Shown here: positions 6,932 through 15,247 of the stretch, one piece after another
How positions within the stretch are numbered: position 1 is the first letter of the stretch
How the letters are laid out: each line of letters opens with the position of its first letter
Assembly: GCF_000378145.1 (NCBI RefSeq)
Contig: NZ_KB899306.1
Span: 1 to 42,559 of the forward strand
Reading direction: 5' to 3'
Source: Saccharibacillus kuerlensis DSM 22868
GTDB lineage: Bacteria > Bacillota > Bacilli > Paenibacillales > Paenibacillaceae
Length of the DNA: 42,559 nt
Position numbers and translations under genes: made by a program
The notes under the pieces: generated by a model
The model's input: only the letters and a program-made list of their open reading frames with translations
The model's database searches: none
Told to the model about the DNA's origin: nothing

Positions 6932-8359
6932 TTATTTTCCGATCCGGAACAAGTCGAATCCGTCGATCTCTGCATATCCGTTCCCTTTGGCGAAACGGAT
7001 CGTATGCTTGCCTTTGCTCAGGCTCATTTTCTGTGTAGAGGTGCCCCAGTTGTCCCAGCCCTGATTGGTCACGAAGAAGTCGCTCGCCGGACCGCCGTCT
7101 ACAGACAGCTTCAGTGTCGACCAGTTTCCGCCAGCTGTACCGTTGCCGGTGCGTGCGTAGAGGATATACGTCCCGCTCTTCGCTGCATCCACATCGACTT
7201 CCACATAGCTGTCCTCGGTATCGATATAGCCGACTTTGGCGCCGCCGGAGCTGTCCTCATGCTGCGAGACTTTCGCCGTTCCGGCGAGCCGTCCGTCTTC
7301 CGCTTCGTAGCGATCGCGTTTGGGCTCGCCGGAAGGCAGAGGAATCGGTTGATTCGGATCCAGCGGGCTGCCGAAGTTCGGGGTGTTATCCTTGTTCCAT
7401 GTGAACGGCTGCGTGCGGATCTCACGGTCCCAACCGGAACTCTGCCTTTTCGCCGCATGATAGACCATCCAGTCTTCCTGCCCATCCGGCGATTTAGTGA
7501 AGCTGGCGTGTCCCGGTCCATAGACGCCATTTCCTGTTTTGAATACTTGATCCGGACGTTTGGTCCACGATTCCGGGTCCAGCAGATCGCTGTAGTTTTT
7601 CGCTGTTAGCAGACCGAGTGAGTAATCGTCGGTCCAGCTGCCGCTGGCAGAGTAGACGATGTTGATCGTAGTGCCTTTGAGCAGAATCTGCGGGCCTTCG
7701 TTCACGTGAGGGTTATGGTTCGTTTCCCACTGATATTCCGGCCGCGCGATCTCCACTCTCGGCGAGTCGATCGTCCACGGATTGCTCATGCGCGCGATAT
7801 AGAGCACTTGACGAACATTCTCGGTGCCTTCCCAACCCGACCAGACAAAGTACGAAATGCCGCGTGCTTTGAAGACCGTGCCGTCGATCGCCCAGCGGTT
7901 GGTGGAGTCGGTGATCGGTCCTTTGTCGACCCAAGTTCCTTCGAGTGGATTGAGCGATTTATTCTGCATGACGTACATCCGGTGGTTGGCATTGTCGCCG
8001 TCATCTTTTGCGTAATAGATGTACCAAGCGCCGTCGATCCGATGCAGTTCCGGTGCCCACACATTCTGTCCTCCGGTCTCGACAACTACCGTCTCACCTG
8101 CGTCAATGCCGGTCAGCGTTTTGGAGCGCCATAATGTAACGTTGTTTCCGGTCGTTTTCGTGTAATAGTAGTACCCGTCCGCATGTCGATACATAAACGG
8201 GTCTGCTCCGTCCTGCATAATCACGTTGTAGAAATCGCTTTTTACTTGAGATTGGGCTTGAGCGGCAGCGGCCTGCACAGCCTCAAAGCTGCCGCCGGTC
8301 ATCGTCGTGCCGAGCAGCATAAGCGCAAGGCCTCCCTTGATCCACGTTTTCTTGTTCAT
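6932..8359 (-). CDS. Secreted GH43 glycosidase with CBM6/35-like module
   Basis: This 475-residue exported enzyme starts with a Sec signal peptide (about 1-30, cleavage near AVQA). A five-bladed GH43 domain follows (about 42-335). The three catalytic carboxylates are visible: D53 (GADPFM, base), D159 (WAIDGTVF, pKa modulator) and E221 (NEGPQI, acid). The C-terminal module (about 349-475) begins YEAEDG and ends GYAEIDGFDLFRIG, as in CBM6/CBM35 sugar-binding domains. GH43 enzymes release arabinose or xylose from arabinan, xylan or arabinoxylan; the exact substrate is not readable here. A cre-like site upstream suggests catabolite repression. The gene is divergent from the SBP-kinase-regulator operon and would supply extracellular oligosaccharides for it. 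The GAGGGGAGA ribosome binding site fits the ATG. Confidence 0.9.
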   Translation of the reverse strand: MNKKTWIKGGLALMLLGTTMTGGSFEAVQAAAAQAQSQVKSDFYNVIMQDGADPFMYRHADGYYYYTKTTGNNVTLWRSKTLTGIDAGETVVVETGGQNVWAPELHRIDGAWYIYYAKDDGDNANHRMYVMQNKSLNPLEGTWVDKGPITDSTNRWAIDGTVFKARGISYFVWSGWEGTENVRQVLYIARMSNPWTIDSPRVEIARPEYQWETNHNPHVNEGPQILLKGTTINIVYSASGSWTDDYSLGLLTAKNYSDLLDPESWTKRPDQVFKTGNGVYGPGHASFTKSPDGQEDWMVYHAAKRQSSGWDREIRTQPFTWNKDNTPNFGSPLDPNQPIPLPSGEPKRDRYEAEDGRLAGTAKVSQHEDSSGGAKVGYIDTEDSYVEVDVDAAKSGTYILYARTGNGTAGGNWSTLKLSVDGGPASDFFVTNQGWDNWGTSTQKMSLSKGKHTIRFAKGNGYAEIDGFDLFRIGK

Positions 8360-8405
8360 CTGCTTGTCTCCCCTCGGTTTTTAAAATGAGATAAGTTTTT
8401 AATCA

Positions 8406-8419
8406 GATAAGCGCTTACA
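8406..8419 (-). promoter_or_regulatory. cre-like catabolite control site upstream of GH43
   Basis: Read on the - strand the site is TGTAAGCGCTTATC, matching 12 of 14 positions of the Bacillus CcpA consensus TGWAANCGNTNWCA. It lies 47-60 bp upstream of the GH43 start, where it could repress. Confidence 0.65.
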
Positions 8420-8548
8420 TTAATTTCGTGGTGCAATACGCTGACCCTATTTAAGTTATCATTTGCGCAGTTTAATATCCGACAGGGTCAACGAGAAGCA
8501 CGCAGGAATGTACAGGAATAACTTAACTGAAGATTAGAGTGAAAAACA

Positions 8549-8641
8549 GGACAGATCTTTGGAGCTGGCGGTCCTATTTTTGGAGAACTGAGGCAGTCAG
8601 TGGAGATGGACATATTTTTGGATGTGGACGGTATTTTAGGA
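8549..8641 (+). promoter_or_regulatory. Direct-repeat array upstream of the sensor operon
   Basis: Three related 16-mers start at 8549 (GGACAGATCTTTGGAG), 8570 (GGTCCTATTTTTGGAG) and 8608 (GGACATATTTTTGGAT), with a weaker fourth at 8626. Spacings of 21, 38 and 18 bp are close to whole helical turns, as expected for AraC-type proteins that bind direct repeats. A TACAAT -10 candidate (8679-8684) lacks a good -35, which would suit an activated promoter. The rest of the 400-bp gap 8360-8760 contains the cre site, a GACCCT/AGGGTC inverted repeat (8443-8448, with its partner near 8484) and TTAAGTTAT/ATAACTTAA arms (8451-8459, 8518-8526). Confidence 0.5.
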
Positions 8642-8760
8642 AAAGGACAGAAAACGACGTTTCTTTTCAGTTTGGATTTACAATGGACACAAGGGAGTGT
8701 ATAAGGAAAGCAAACGGAGAAAACAGCGAGCGAAGGCCGGACGAGAGGAGAATGATCGGA

Positions 8761-10080
8761 ATGCGCCGCCTGAATTTTTGGTACGGAAAAAGAACCCCGC
8801 TGTGGCTGGTGCCTGTACTGACAGGCGGAGTGCTGGCCTTGGGATTATGGCTCACGAACGGTTATGAAAGCGGATACGAAACGCCAGCCGCCGCAGAAGA
8901 AGCGATATCGATCGAGTTCTGGACACCGTTCAGCGGAGGGGACAGTTCTTTCATGAATGCATTGGTGGCACAGTATAACGAGGAAAATGAAGATGGAGTT
9001 ACGGTGCGGATGACCAACAATAAGCTGGACGATTATTATATGAAGCTGTCTACCGCTATCGTCACGGGAGAAGCTCCGGATGTCGCCATTGTACATGCTT
9101 CAAAATATGCACAGTACGTACCCGCGGAATTTGTTACAGCAATCGGAGCCGAGGAGGCGGTACAGGCGGAAGTGGACTGGACAAGCTTCAACCCGAACAT
9201 TTTGGACAAAACGGTGCTCGACGATGTTCATTACGGCCTGCCGCTGGATGCGCATTTCGGGGTGCTGTATTACAACAAGAAATGGCTGCGTGAGGCCGGT
9301 CTGTACAAGAACGGAAAAGTGGTAATCGGACCCGGCGAGGAAGGATTTACCGAATTTCTGAAAAAGATTCGTGATGATGTACCGGAAAATATCGCACCGC
9401 TGGCCGTGCCAAGTATTCGCATCGATTCGCTCTGGCTGTGGTGGTCGCTGTACAGTCAGATTGACGGGGGAGGGCAGCTCTACACTGCTGACGGTCGCGC
9501 AAAATTGAATATGGAAGCAGCCCGGAAATCGCTGAATTACGTAGACTCGCTATATCGGGAAGGATTGATTCCGCCGGATATCAATGATGCAACGAGCGAG
9601 TTCGCCCGGGGGGAGGCGGCAACGCTGTTCCTCGGTGTCTGGTCGATCGGATTGTTCGAGCAGGCGGAAGACCTTGATTTCGGCGTCATGCCGCTGCCAC
9701 AAATCTATGATCATCCGGCTTCATGGGGAGACGCGCATACGTTGGCGCTGCCGGCGCAGGCGGAGGAAAATCCGGTGAAACGTCAGGCGGCACTGCGATT
9801 CGCCGATTGGTTGACCCGCAGAGGCGATATGTGGGCGCAGGCAGGTCATATTCCGGCATACGAAGCTGCGGCGCATTCTGAAGATTTTCTGCTGCTGCCG
9901 CATCGCAGTGATTATGCCGACGCGGCCGACGATGTCGCTTACTTCCCGGATCATCCGAAGCAGGGTCGTGTAAGCGACGAACTGGTCGGCGAGCTGGAGA
10001 GGCTCTGGTCAGGGAGTCAGACGGTGGAAGATATGCTGCAGGGAATCGAGCCGAAGATTGATCGGATTCTGGGGGAATGA
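8761..10080 (+). CDS. Membrane-anchored sugar-binding protein (sensor type)
   Basis: This 440-residue family-1 extracellular solute-binding protein has one N-terminal hydrophobic segment (about 14-32) with no lipobox cysteine, so it is either anchored by this helix or cleaved later. The binding fold runs from about residue 48 (ISIEFWTPFSGGDSSF) to the end. It is a clear paralogue of the lipoprotein at 13752: both share the WTPFSGGD start, an FGV(M/V)P(L/M)PQIYD segment and a PHRSDYA segment. Its stop overlaps the kinase start by ATGA, so the two are translationally coupled and no permease follows directly. This resembles the AraP-AraS-AraT three-component arabinose sensor of Geobacillus, and I infer that it presents sugar to the kinase rather than to a transporter. 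GAGGAG lies 10 nt before the ATG at 8761; the open frame extends to 8539 without a better site. Confidence 0.8.
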   Translation: MRRLNFWYGKRTPLWLVPVLTGGVLALGLWLTNGYESGYETPAAAEEAISIEFWTPFSGGDSSFMNALVAQYNEENEDGVTVRMTNNKLDDYYMKLSTAIVTGEAPDVAIVHASKYAQYVPAEFVTAIGAEEAVQAEVDWTSFNPNILDKTVLDDVHYGLPLDAHFGVLYYNKKWLREAGLYKNGKVVIGPGEEGFTEFLKKIRDDVPENIAPLAVPSIRIDSLWLWWSLYSQIDGGGQLYTADGRAKLNMEAARKSLNYVDSLYREGLIPPDINDATSEFARGEAATLFLGVWSIGLFEQAEDLDFGVMPLPQIYDHPASWGDAHTLALPAQAEENPVKRQAALRFADWLTRRGDMWAQAGHIPAYEAAAHSEDFLLLPHRSDYADAADDVAYFPDHPKQGRVSDELVGELERLWSGSQTVEDMLQGIEPKIDRILGE

Positions 10081-11897
10081 AGATGCTCAACATCGCGGCT
10101 TTCTGGAAAAATCGATACTGGAAAGACAGAGGACTTGCTTTCAAATTGATCTGGATTAATCTGATTCTGATCTCCGTTCCTCTGCTGCTCTCCTATCTGC
10201 TGAGCAGTATCGGATACTCGAAGGCAGTGCAGCGCAATGTCGGAGCCTATCAGGCGGACGCCGTGCACGAATTCAGTGCCAATCTCGATATTTATATGAA
10301 TGAGCTGGCACTGCTCTCGGTGCTGCCGTATCAGACCCCGGATCTGATCGATTATTTGGAGCGTAGAGGCAATCGTGTCACGACGCTGTACGAGGAACGT
10401 CTGCTGCTGGAAGAGTTCATGCGGCGCATTCGCGTAAATGGACGCGTCGATACGATCGGAATTACGCTGCAGGCGGAGAAAGTTCGCTCGTATGTCGAGC
10501 CGCCCGACAGTCCGGGACGGTTTACCGAGGAATACGATGCGGATTTGAACGTCTATGCTTCATCCGGTTTTTCCGGTCAGGCTGTATTTGTCGGTCCCCA
10601 TTCGATTCAGTCGGACAACGGCTCAATCTATAACGTATTTTCCGCTGTACGCGTCATTCGCAGTCTGGAGAGCGGGCAGCGGCTCGCCATTCTGAAGATC
10701 GATGTACCGTCGAGCGATCTGCGCGAACGGATTGCGAGTCTGTCGGGAGGTGGAGAGAGGTCGGTTGCGGTACTGGACGACCGGGGAGAACCGATTTACG
10801 AAAGCGGCGAATTTCCGGAGTCAGGAGGCCGGCTGGCGGCTTATCGGGGCAGCGGAACGGTTACACTGGGGAGCGGAAGCTCATCGGTCCTGATGACCTA
10901 CGTCACTTCGCCGATCACAGGCTGGACGGTCCTGCAGGCGGTGCCGATGAGTGTGCTGCTCAAAGATGCGGAGACGGTCAATCGGCAGATGCTGCTGGTC
11001 GGTCTGACTTGTCTGGTTGCTTCGGTGCTGGTATCCATTCTGTACTCATTGCGAATTACTCGTCCCTTGAGCCGGCTGCGGCAGTCGATGAAGAAGGTCG
11101 AGAAGGGAGAGTTCGGCATATCCATTCCGGTTGACAGCGAGGATGAAATTGGACATTTGAGCCGGACGTTCAATCTGATGGTATCGAGGCTGGGGGCACT
11201 GACTTACCGGCTGTACGAAACGGAGATTCGGGAAAAAAATGCCGAAATCGCTTCGCTGCAGAGTCAGATCAATCCGCATTTTCTGTACAATACGCTGGGT
11301 TCAATCAGTATGTACGCCGAGCTGGAAGGCAATCGCGAAGTCGTCAGCATGACCAATCATCTGAGCGCCCTGCTGCGCTACAGCATGGGCGGGGGGCGGG
11401 ACGAAGTGACAATTCGTGAAGAAATCGAGCATATTCGGGGTTATCTGGCTATTCAGAGCATCCGTTACGAAGAAAGACTTCGCTATACGATCGAGGCGGA
11501 ACCGGGATTGATGGAACATCCGGTCATTCGTCTGACCCTTCAGCCGATTGTCGAAAATGCGATTATCCACGGACTGGAAAAGGGCAGCGGAGAAGTGAAA
11601 ATTCGTATTGTTATCGGCCGGGAGGACAGCAGGGTCGTCATCGCCGTCGAAGACAACGGGCCGGGTATGAACGACGAGGCACTTCGGCAGCAGAACGCCA
11701 AGATGCGGGAGGGACTGCTGCCGGAAGGGCCCGGCGGGCACGGGCTTGTCAACGTGCACCGGCGCCTGGTGCTGAATTACGGCTCGGCATTTGGTGTTCG
11801 TCTGAAACGGGCCGATTCGGGAGGAATATTGGCACAGATCCTGCTGCCGGAAGCGCAAACCGCAGCGCTCAAGGAAGGGAGAGAGAACATTGGCTAA
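10077..11897 (+). CDS. YesM-type sensor histidine kinase
   Basis: This 606-residue membrane kinase has a first helix at about 23-45, an extracytoplasmic sensor region (about 46-300, Cache-like) and a second helix at about 302-325. It continues with a HAMP linker (about 325-378), the His_kinase segment with QINPHFLYNTL (phospho-acceptor H401), and a HATPase domain with N-box N494 (VENAIIHG), EDNGPGM (525-531) and a GGHGLVNV lid (553-560). This is the LytS/YesM class, which pairs with AraC-type regulators to control carbohydrate uptake in Paenibacillaceae. It overlaps the SBP stop by 4 nt and the regulator start by 8 nt, so all three are made together. The ligand is probably an oligosaccharide from the GH43 substrate, perhaps delivered by the upstream SBP. 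Confidence 0.92.
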   Translation: MKMLNIAAFWKNRYWKDRGLAFKLIWINLILISVPLLLSYLLSSIGYSKAVQRNVGAYQADAVHEFSANLDIYMNELALLSVLPYQTPDLIDYLERRGNRVTTLYEERLLLEEFMRRIRVNGRVDTIGITLQAEKVRSYVEPPDSPGRFTEEYDADLNVYASSGFSGQAVFVGPHSIQSDNGSIYNVFSAVRVIRSLESGQRLAILKIDVPSSDLRERIASLSGGGERSVAVLDDRGEPIYESGEFPESGGRLAAYRGSGTVTLGSGSSSVLMTYVTSPITGWTVLQAVPMSVLLKDAETVNRQMLLVGLTCLVASVLVSILYSLRITRPLSRLRQSMKKVEKGEFGISIPVDSEDEIGHLSRTFNLMVSRLGALTYRLYETEIREKNAEIASLQSQINPHFLYNTLGSISMYAELEGNREVVSMTNHLSALLRYSMGGGRDEVTIREEIEHIRGYLAIQSIRYEERLRYTIEAEPGLMEHPVIRLTLQPIVENAIIHGLEKGSGEVKIRIVIGREDSRVVIAVEDNGPGMNDEALRQQNAKMREGLLPEGPGGHGLVNVHRRLVLNYGSAFGVRLKRADSGGILAQILLPEAQTAALKEGRENIG

Positions 11898-13512
11898 ACG
11901 AAAAGTGCTGGTTGTCGACGACGAAGCGATCTTCCGCAGAGGGCTGCGGCATTTGATCGGCATATCGGATACGGGTTGGGAAGTTGTAGGAGAAGCGAAA
12001 GACGGACTTCAAGCGTTGGAGGAGATCGAACGGCTGAAGCCGGAGCTCGTCATTACAGATATTCGTATGCCAAAGCTGGACGGTATCGGTCTGCAGGAGC
12101 AGATTCGCGAGCGTTACCCGGAAATCCGCTGTTTCGTATTGAGTGGGTACAACGATTTTCGCTACGCGCAGAGTTCGCTTCGCTATGGGGCACGTGACTA
12201 TCTGCTCAAGCCGATCGATAAGGAAGAATTGTATCGGGTGCTGAATCAGGTGGAGCGAGAGCTGCTGCTGAAGGAGCGCCAGCAGAGAGAGTTAAGGCCG
12301 GCGCGGCGGATGCCGGCCGACCTGGCGGAAGAGCGGGAACGACTGCTGGATGGGCTGGTTCGAGGCGAGCTGCCTCACGCTCGGCGGGGACAGCTGCGTG
12401 AAGCGGGCATTGAATTCGAGCACGGCGTATACTGCCTTGTCGCCGAACTAGACAAAGATTCAATCGAGCCTCTCCGCTACGAGCGTCAGGAAGCCGAGCT
12501 ATTCTCGCTCTATATTCGCCAATTTCTCGAGGAGTCGCTGGCAGGACGCAGTGCTGGCTTTGTGTTCCGGCATGGGGAGAGTGCTGTAGCGCTGCTGGAT
12601 GCCGCAGTGTCCGATGAATCGCGGGCAGAAGTGGCAGAATTGGCTCGGCAGATCGCGGCAAGAATCAGACGTGATGCGAATCTGACGATTACGATCGGAA
12701 TCGGCAGCGGTGTGCATGGCGTCGAGGAGGCTTCCAAGTCGTACAGTGAAGCCCGTATCGCGCTGCTGTACCGGCTGACATCGGGAGGCAACCGGGTACT
12801 GCTGTACGAAGATCCTCCGCGGCAGGAAGCCGGTGCGGGCAAGACGCCGCTGACCAATCGCAGCTATCTGGAACAGGCGCTGCTTGAAGGGCAGGAAGGG
12901 GATCTGGGCGAACGGGTTCGCGAAGGGATCGAGCAGCTTTGCGGTTCCGGAGCCGGGCCGGCGGTTATCCATGAGCAGATCTGCCGGATGCTGCTTGAAG
13001 CTTACGGATTGGCTGCAGATCATGGACTGCAGGACGAATGGCCGGAAGGACGCGATATTGGCGGTACGCTGCAGCAGGCGCTTGCGCTTAGCTCGCGCGC
13101 AGAGCTGTCCGAATACTGTGCCGGCCTGCTGCGGTCGCTGCAGGCTCTGATCAAGAAGGATGACAGGAATGGCATTCCTCATGCAGTGGATCGGGTAGTC
13201 CGGCATATCGAAAAACATTATGCAGAACCTATTACACTCGGGAGCATGGCGGAAATGGTGTATCTGAATGCCTCTTACCTGAGCAGTCTGTTCAAGAACC
13301 GGTTGGGCCGCTCGTTTGTCGAGATTCTTACCGAGGTACGCGTACGTGAAGCTTCGAAGCGTCTGCTTCATACCGACGACAAAATTGCCTCGATTGCTTA
13401 TGAAGCCGGGTTTTCCAATATCCGGCACTTCAATCGGGTGTTCAAAGCGGAAACCGGCCGGACACCGAAAGAATTTCGCGAAAGCTTGCGTCCGGACCGG
13501 ACAGGTGTGTGA
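11890..13512 (+). CDS. YesN-type response regulator with AraC DNA-binding domain
   Basis: This is a 540-residue regulator. An N-terminal receiver domain (about 4-122) has the acidic pair D10/D11, phospho-acceptor D57 (TDIRMP) and K107-like LLKPID. A long middle region (about 130-420) of the type seen in YesN proteins follows. The C-terminal AraC/XylS double helix-turn-helix (about 435-535) has YLNASYLSSLFKNRLGRSF and IASIAYEAGFSNIRHFNRVF. It starts with TTG at 11890, preceded by GGAAGGGAGAG, and overlaps the kinase stop. Its likely targets are its own operon and the SBP-permease operon downstream, both of which carry the 16-bp GGACATAT-TTTGGAT-type motif. Confidence 0.92.
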   Translation: MAKRKVLVVDDEAIFRRGLRHLIGISDTGWEVVGEAKDGLQALEEIERLKPELVITDIRMPKLDGIGLQEQIRERYPEIRCFVLSGYNDFRYAQSSLRYGARDYLLKPIDKEELYRVLNQVERELLLKERQQRELRPARRMPADLAEERERLLDGLVRGELPHARRGQLREAGIEFEHGVYCLVAELDKDSIEPLRYERQEAELFSLYIRQFLEESLAGRSAGFVFRHGESAVALLDAAVSDESRAEVAELARQIAARIRRDANLTITIGIGSGVHGVEEASKSYSEARIALLYRLTSGGNRVLLYEDPPRQEAGAGKTPLTNRSYLEQALLEGQEGDLGERVREGIEQLCGSGAGPAVIHEQICRMLLEAYGLAADHGLQDEWPEGRDIGGTLQQALALSSRAELSEYCAGLLRSLQALIKKDDRNGIPHAVDRVVRHIEKHYAEPITLGSMAEMVYLNASYLSSLFKNRLGRSFVEILTEVRVREASKRLLHTDDKIASIAYEAGFSNIRHFNRVFKAETGRTPKEFRESLRPDRTGV

Positions 13513-13521
13513 GGCTATGAT

Positions 13522-13557
13522 AAGCGCCGGGTTCATTGAACCGGCGCTTTTTTGTAT
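13522..13557 (+). terminator. Intrinsic terminator
   Basis: Arms AAGCGCCGG (13522-13530) and CCGGCGCTT (13541-13549) precede a T-run. This separates the sensor operon from the transport operon. Confidence 0.85.
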
Positions 13558-13588
13558 TTTACCGAGCATGATGAACATCTAGGTGATC

Positions 13589-13604
13589 ATCCAAATATAT
13601 GTCC
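13589..13604 (-). promoter_or_regulatory. Copy of the sensor-operon repeat upstream of the transport operon
   Basis: Read on the - strand this is GGACATATATTTGGAT, differing at one position from the repeat at 8608. It lies about 45 bp upstream of a TATGAT -10 candidate (13649-13654), which has a poor -35. The AraC-type regulator is the natural candidate to bind here. Confidence 0.5.
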
Positions 13605-13659
13605 ATTTCCCCTAAAGAAGCGTCATTCAATAAAAGGCCACCTCACTTTATGATATTCA

Positions 13660-13673
13660 TGTAAGCGCAAACA
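13660..13673 (+). promoter_or_regulatory. cre-like catabolite control site upstream of the transport operon
   Basis: TGTAAGCGCAAACA matches 13 of 14 positions of the CcpA consensus TGWAANCGNTNWCA. It lies immediately after the -10 candidate, at or near the transcription start, a position typical of repression. Confidence 0.7.
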
Positions 13674-13751
13674 AAAATGCGGACTCGGACAGCGCACCTG
13701 TTAACTCGGACGGGCCCGACGATTCTACAACATTCAGGGGAGGTCAAGAAA

Positions 13752-15068
13752 ATGAGAAAAAAACGTACATTCCAGATGGCTGCAATGGCCATGACGCTTA
13801 TGCTGCTGCTCAGTGCCTGCGCGGCAGGAAGTCCGGGGACGAACACCGGCACGACCGGCAGTACGGGTGAAGGAGGCGAGACGCCGGCCGGCAAGACAAC
13901 GATTTCGTTCTGGACGCCGTTCAGCGGCGGGGACGGCGAGTTTATGACCCAGATGATCGAGAAGTTCAACGCGGAGAACCAAGAGGTTCACGTCGAGCAG
14001 TTGGCGAATGCCGCAGGCGACTATTACACCAAGCTGCAGACCGCGATCGCATCGGATCAAGCGCCGGATCTTATGGTGCTGCACTCGTCGCGGATGCCTC
14101 AGTTCGTTCCGTCCGGCTTTGTAACGCCGCTCGATGATCTGGCCGCCGAATCCCAGCTTGATTGGGGCGAATTCAACCCGACGATTCTGGAGTCCACGAT
14201 CTATGAAGACAAGCATTATGCGATCCCGCTCGATACGCATGCGATCGTTATGTATTACAACAAAGAGCACCTGGAAAAGGCCGGTGTACTGGGTGAAGAT
14301 GGCAAGCCGGTCTACGACCAATCTCCAGAAGGCTTCAAGGAGTTCCTGACCAAGATCAAAGACGCCGTTCCGGCCGACGTGGCTCCGCTGGCCCAGCCGG
14401 ACGTGCGGATCGACTCTTACTGGATGTTCTGGGGCTTCTACAACCAGATGACGGACGGAGGCAAGTTCTACGATGCCGAAGGCAAGGCCGAGCTGAACAA
14501 CCCGCAGGCGCTGGAAGCGCTTGAATATGTGAACAGCCTGTATACGTCAGGTCTGATTCCCCCGAAGATCAACGACGCGGTTAAGCTGTTCCAAGACAAG
14601 CGGGCAGCCGTCCTGATCACCGGCGTATGGAGTACCGGCTCTTTCGAGAACATCGAAGGTCTGGACTTCGGCGTCGTGCCGATGCCGCAAATTTACGACC
14701 AGCCGGCGACCTGGGGCGATTCGCATACCCTTACGCTGCCTAAGCACGGTACGGAAGATCCGGTCAAGCAGAAAGCGGCACTTACATTCGCGAAATGGTT
14801 GGCGGACAACGGAGAAATGTGGGCCAAAGCCGGTCATATTCCGAGTACAACCCGAGTGCTGGAATCGCAAGCATTCAAGGATATGCCGCACCGCAGTGAC
14901 TACGCGCAGTCGGCAGATTTCGTCAAATACTGGCCGAGACACGAAAAACAGGGTCAGATCAACGACAACATTATTAAAGAATTCGAGAAGATGATGGCCG
15001 GGAAGCAGGATCCGAAGACAACGCTTGAGAAAGCGAACGCCGTAATCGACAAAACATCGGGCAACTGA
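13752..15068 (+). CDS. ABC sugar transporter solute-binding lipoprotein
   Basis: This 439-residue lipoprotein has a Lys/Arg-rich start, a hydrophobic stretch and a lipobox LLSAC with the lipid-bearing cysteine at position 23. A Gly/Thr-rich linker leads into a family-1 (MalE/UgpB-like) binding fold from about residue 53 (TISFWTPFSGGDGEF). It captures an oligosaccharide outside the membrane and delivers it to the two permeases encoded next. The ATG at 13752 follows GGGGAGG; the open frame extends upstream to 13677 but would place a non-signal sequence before the lipobox. The upstream region has its own cre site and regulator motif. A leaky terminator before the permeases probably keeps the binding protein more abundant than the membrane subunits. 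Confidence 0.92.
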   Translation: MRKKRTFQMAAMAMTLMLLLSACAAGSPGTNTGTTGSTGEGGETPAGKTTISFWTPFSGGDGEFMTQMIEKFNAENQEVHVEQLANAAGDYYTKLQTAIASDQAPDLMVLHSSRMPQFVPSGFVTPLDDLAAESQLDWGEFNPTILESTIYEDKHYAIPLDTHAIVMYYNKEHLEKAGVLGEDGKPVYDQSPEGFKEFLTKIKDAVPADVAPLAQPDVRIDSYWMFWGFYNQMTDGGKFYDAEGKAELNNPQALEALEYVNSLYTSGLIPPKINDAVKLFQDKRAAVLITGVWSTGSFENIEGLDFGVVPMPQIYDQPATWGDSHTLTLPKHGTEDPVKQKAALTFAKWLADNGEMWAKAGHIPSTTRVLESQAFKDMPHRSDYAQSADFVKYWPRHEKQGQINDNIIKEFEKMMAGKQDPKTTLEKANAVIDKTSGN

Positions 15069-15140
15069 TTGATTACCGATTAGGCGGCTCCGGCCGATCC
15101 GGCGCAAGTGAACATCGTACAGGCATCCAAGATGACAAAG

Positions 15141-15185
15141 GGAAGCGAACGGGGGCGGTTCTGCCGCCGGACGCTTCCTTTTTTA
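15141..15185 (+). terminator. Intergenic terminator/attenuator
   Basis: GGAAGCG/CGCTTCC arms (15141-15147, 15172-15178) with an inner GGCGG/CCGCC stem precede six T residues. It lies between the SBP and permease genes, so it probably allows partial read-through. Confidence 0.75.
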
Positions 15186-15247
15186 TTCCCAAGCCTTATA
15201 CTGTGCGCCTGGTTTTACATTTCAAATCCGAAAGGAGTGGTGCGATC

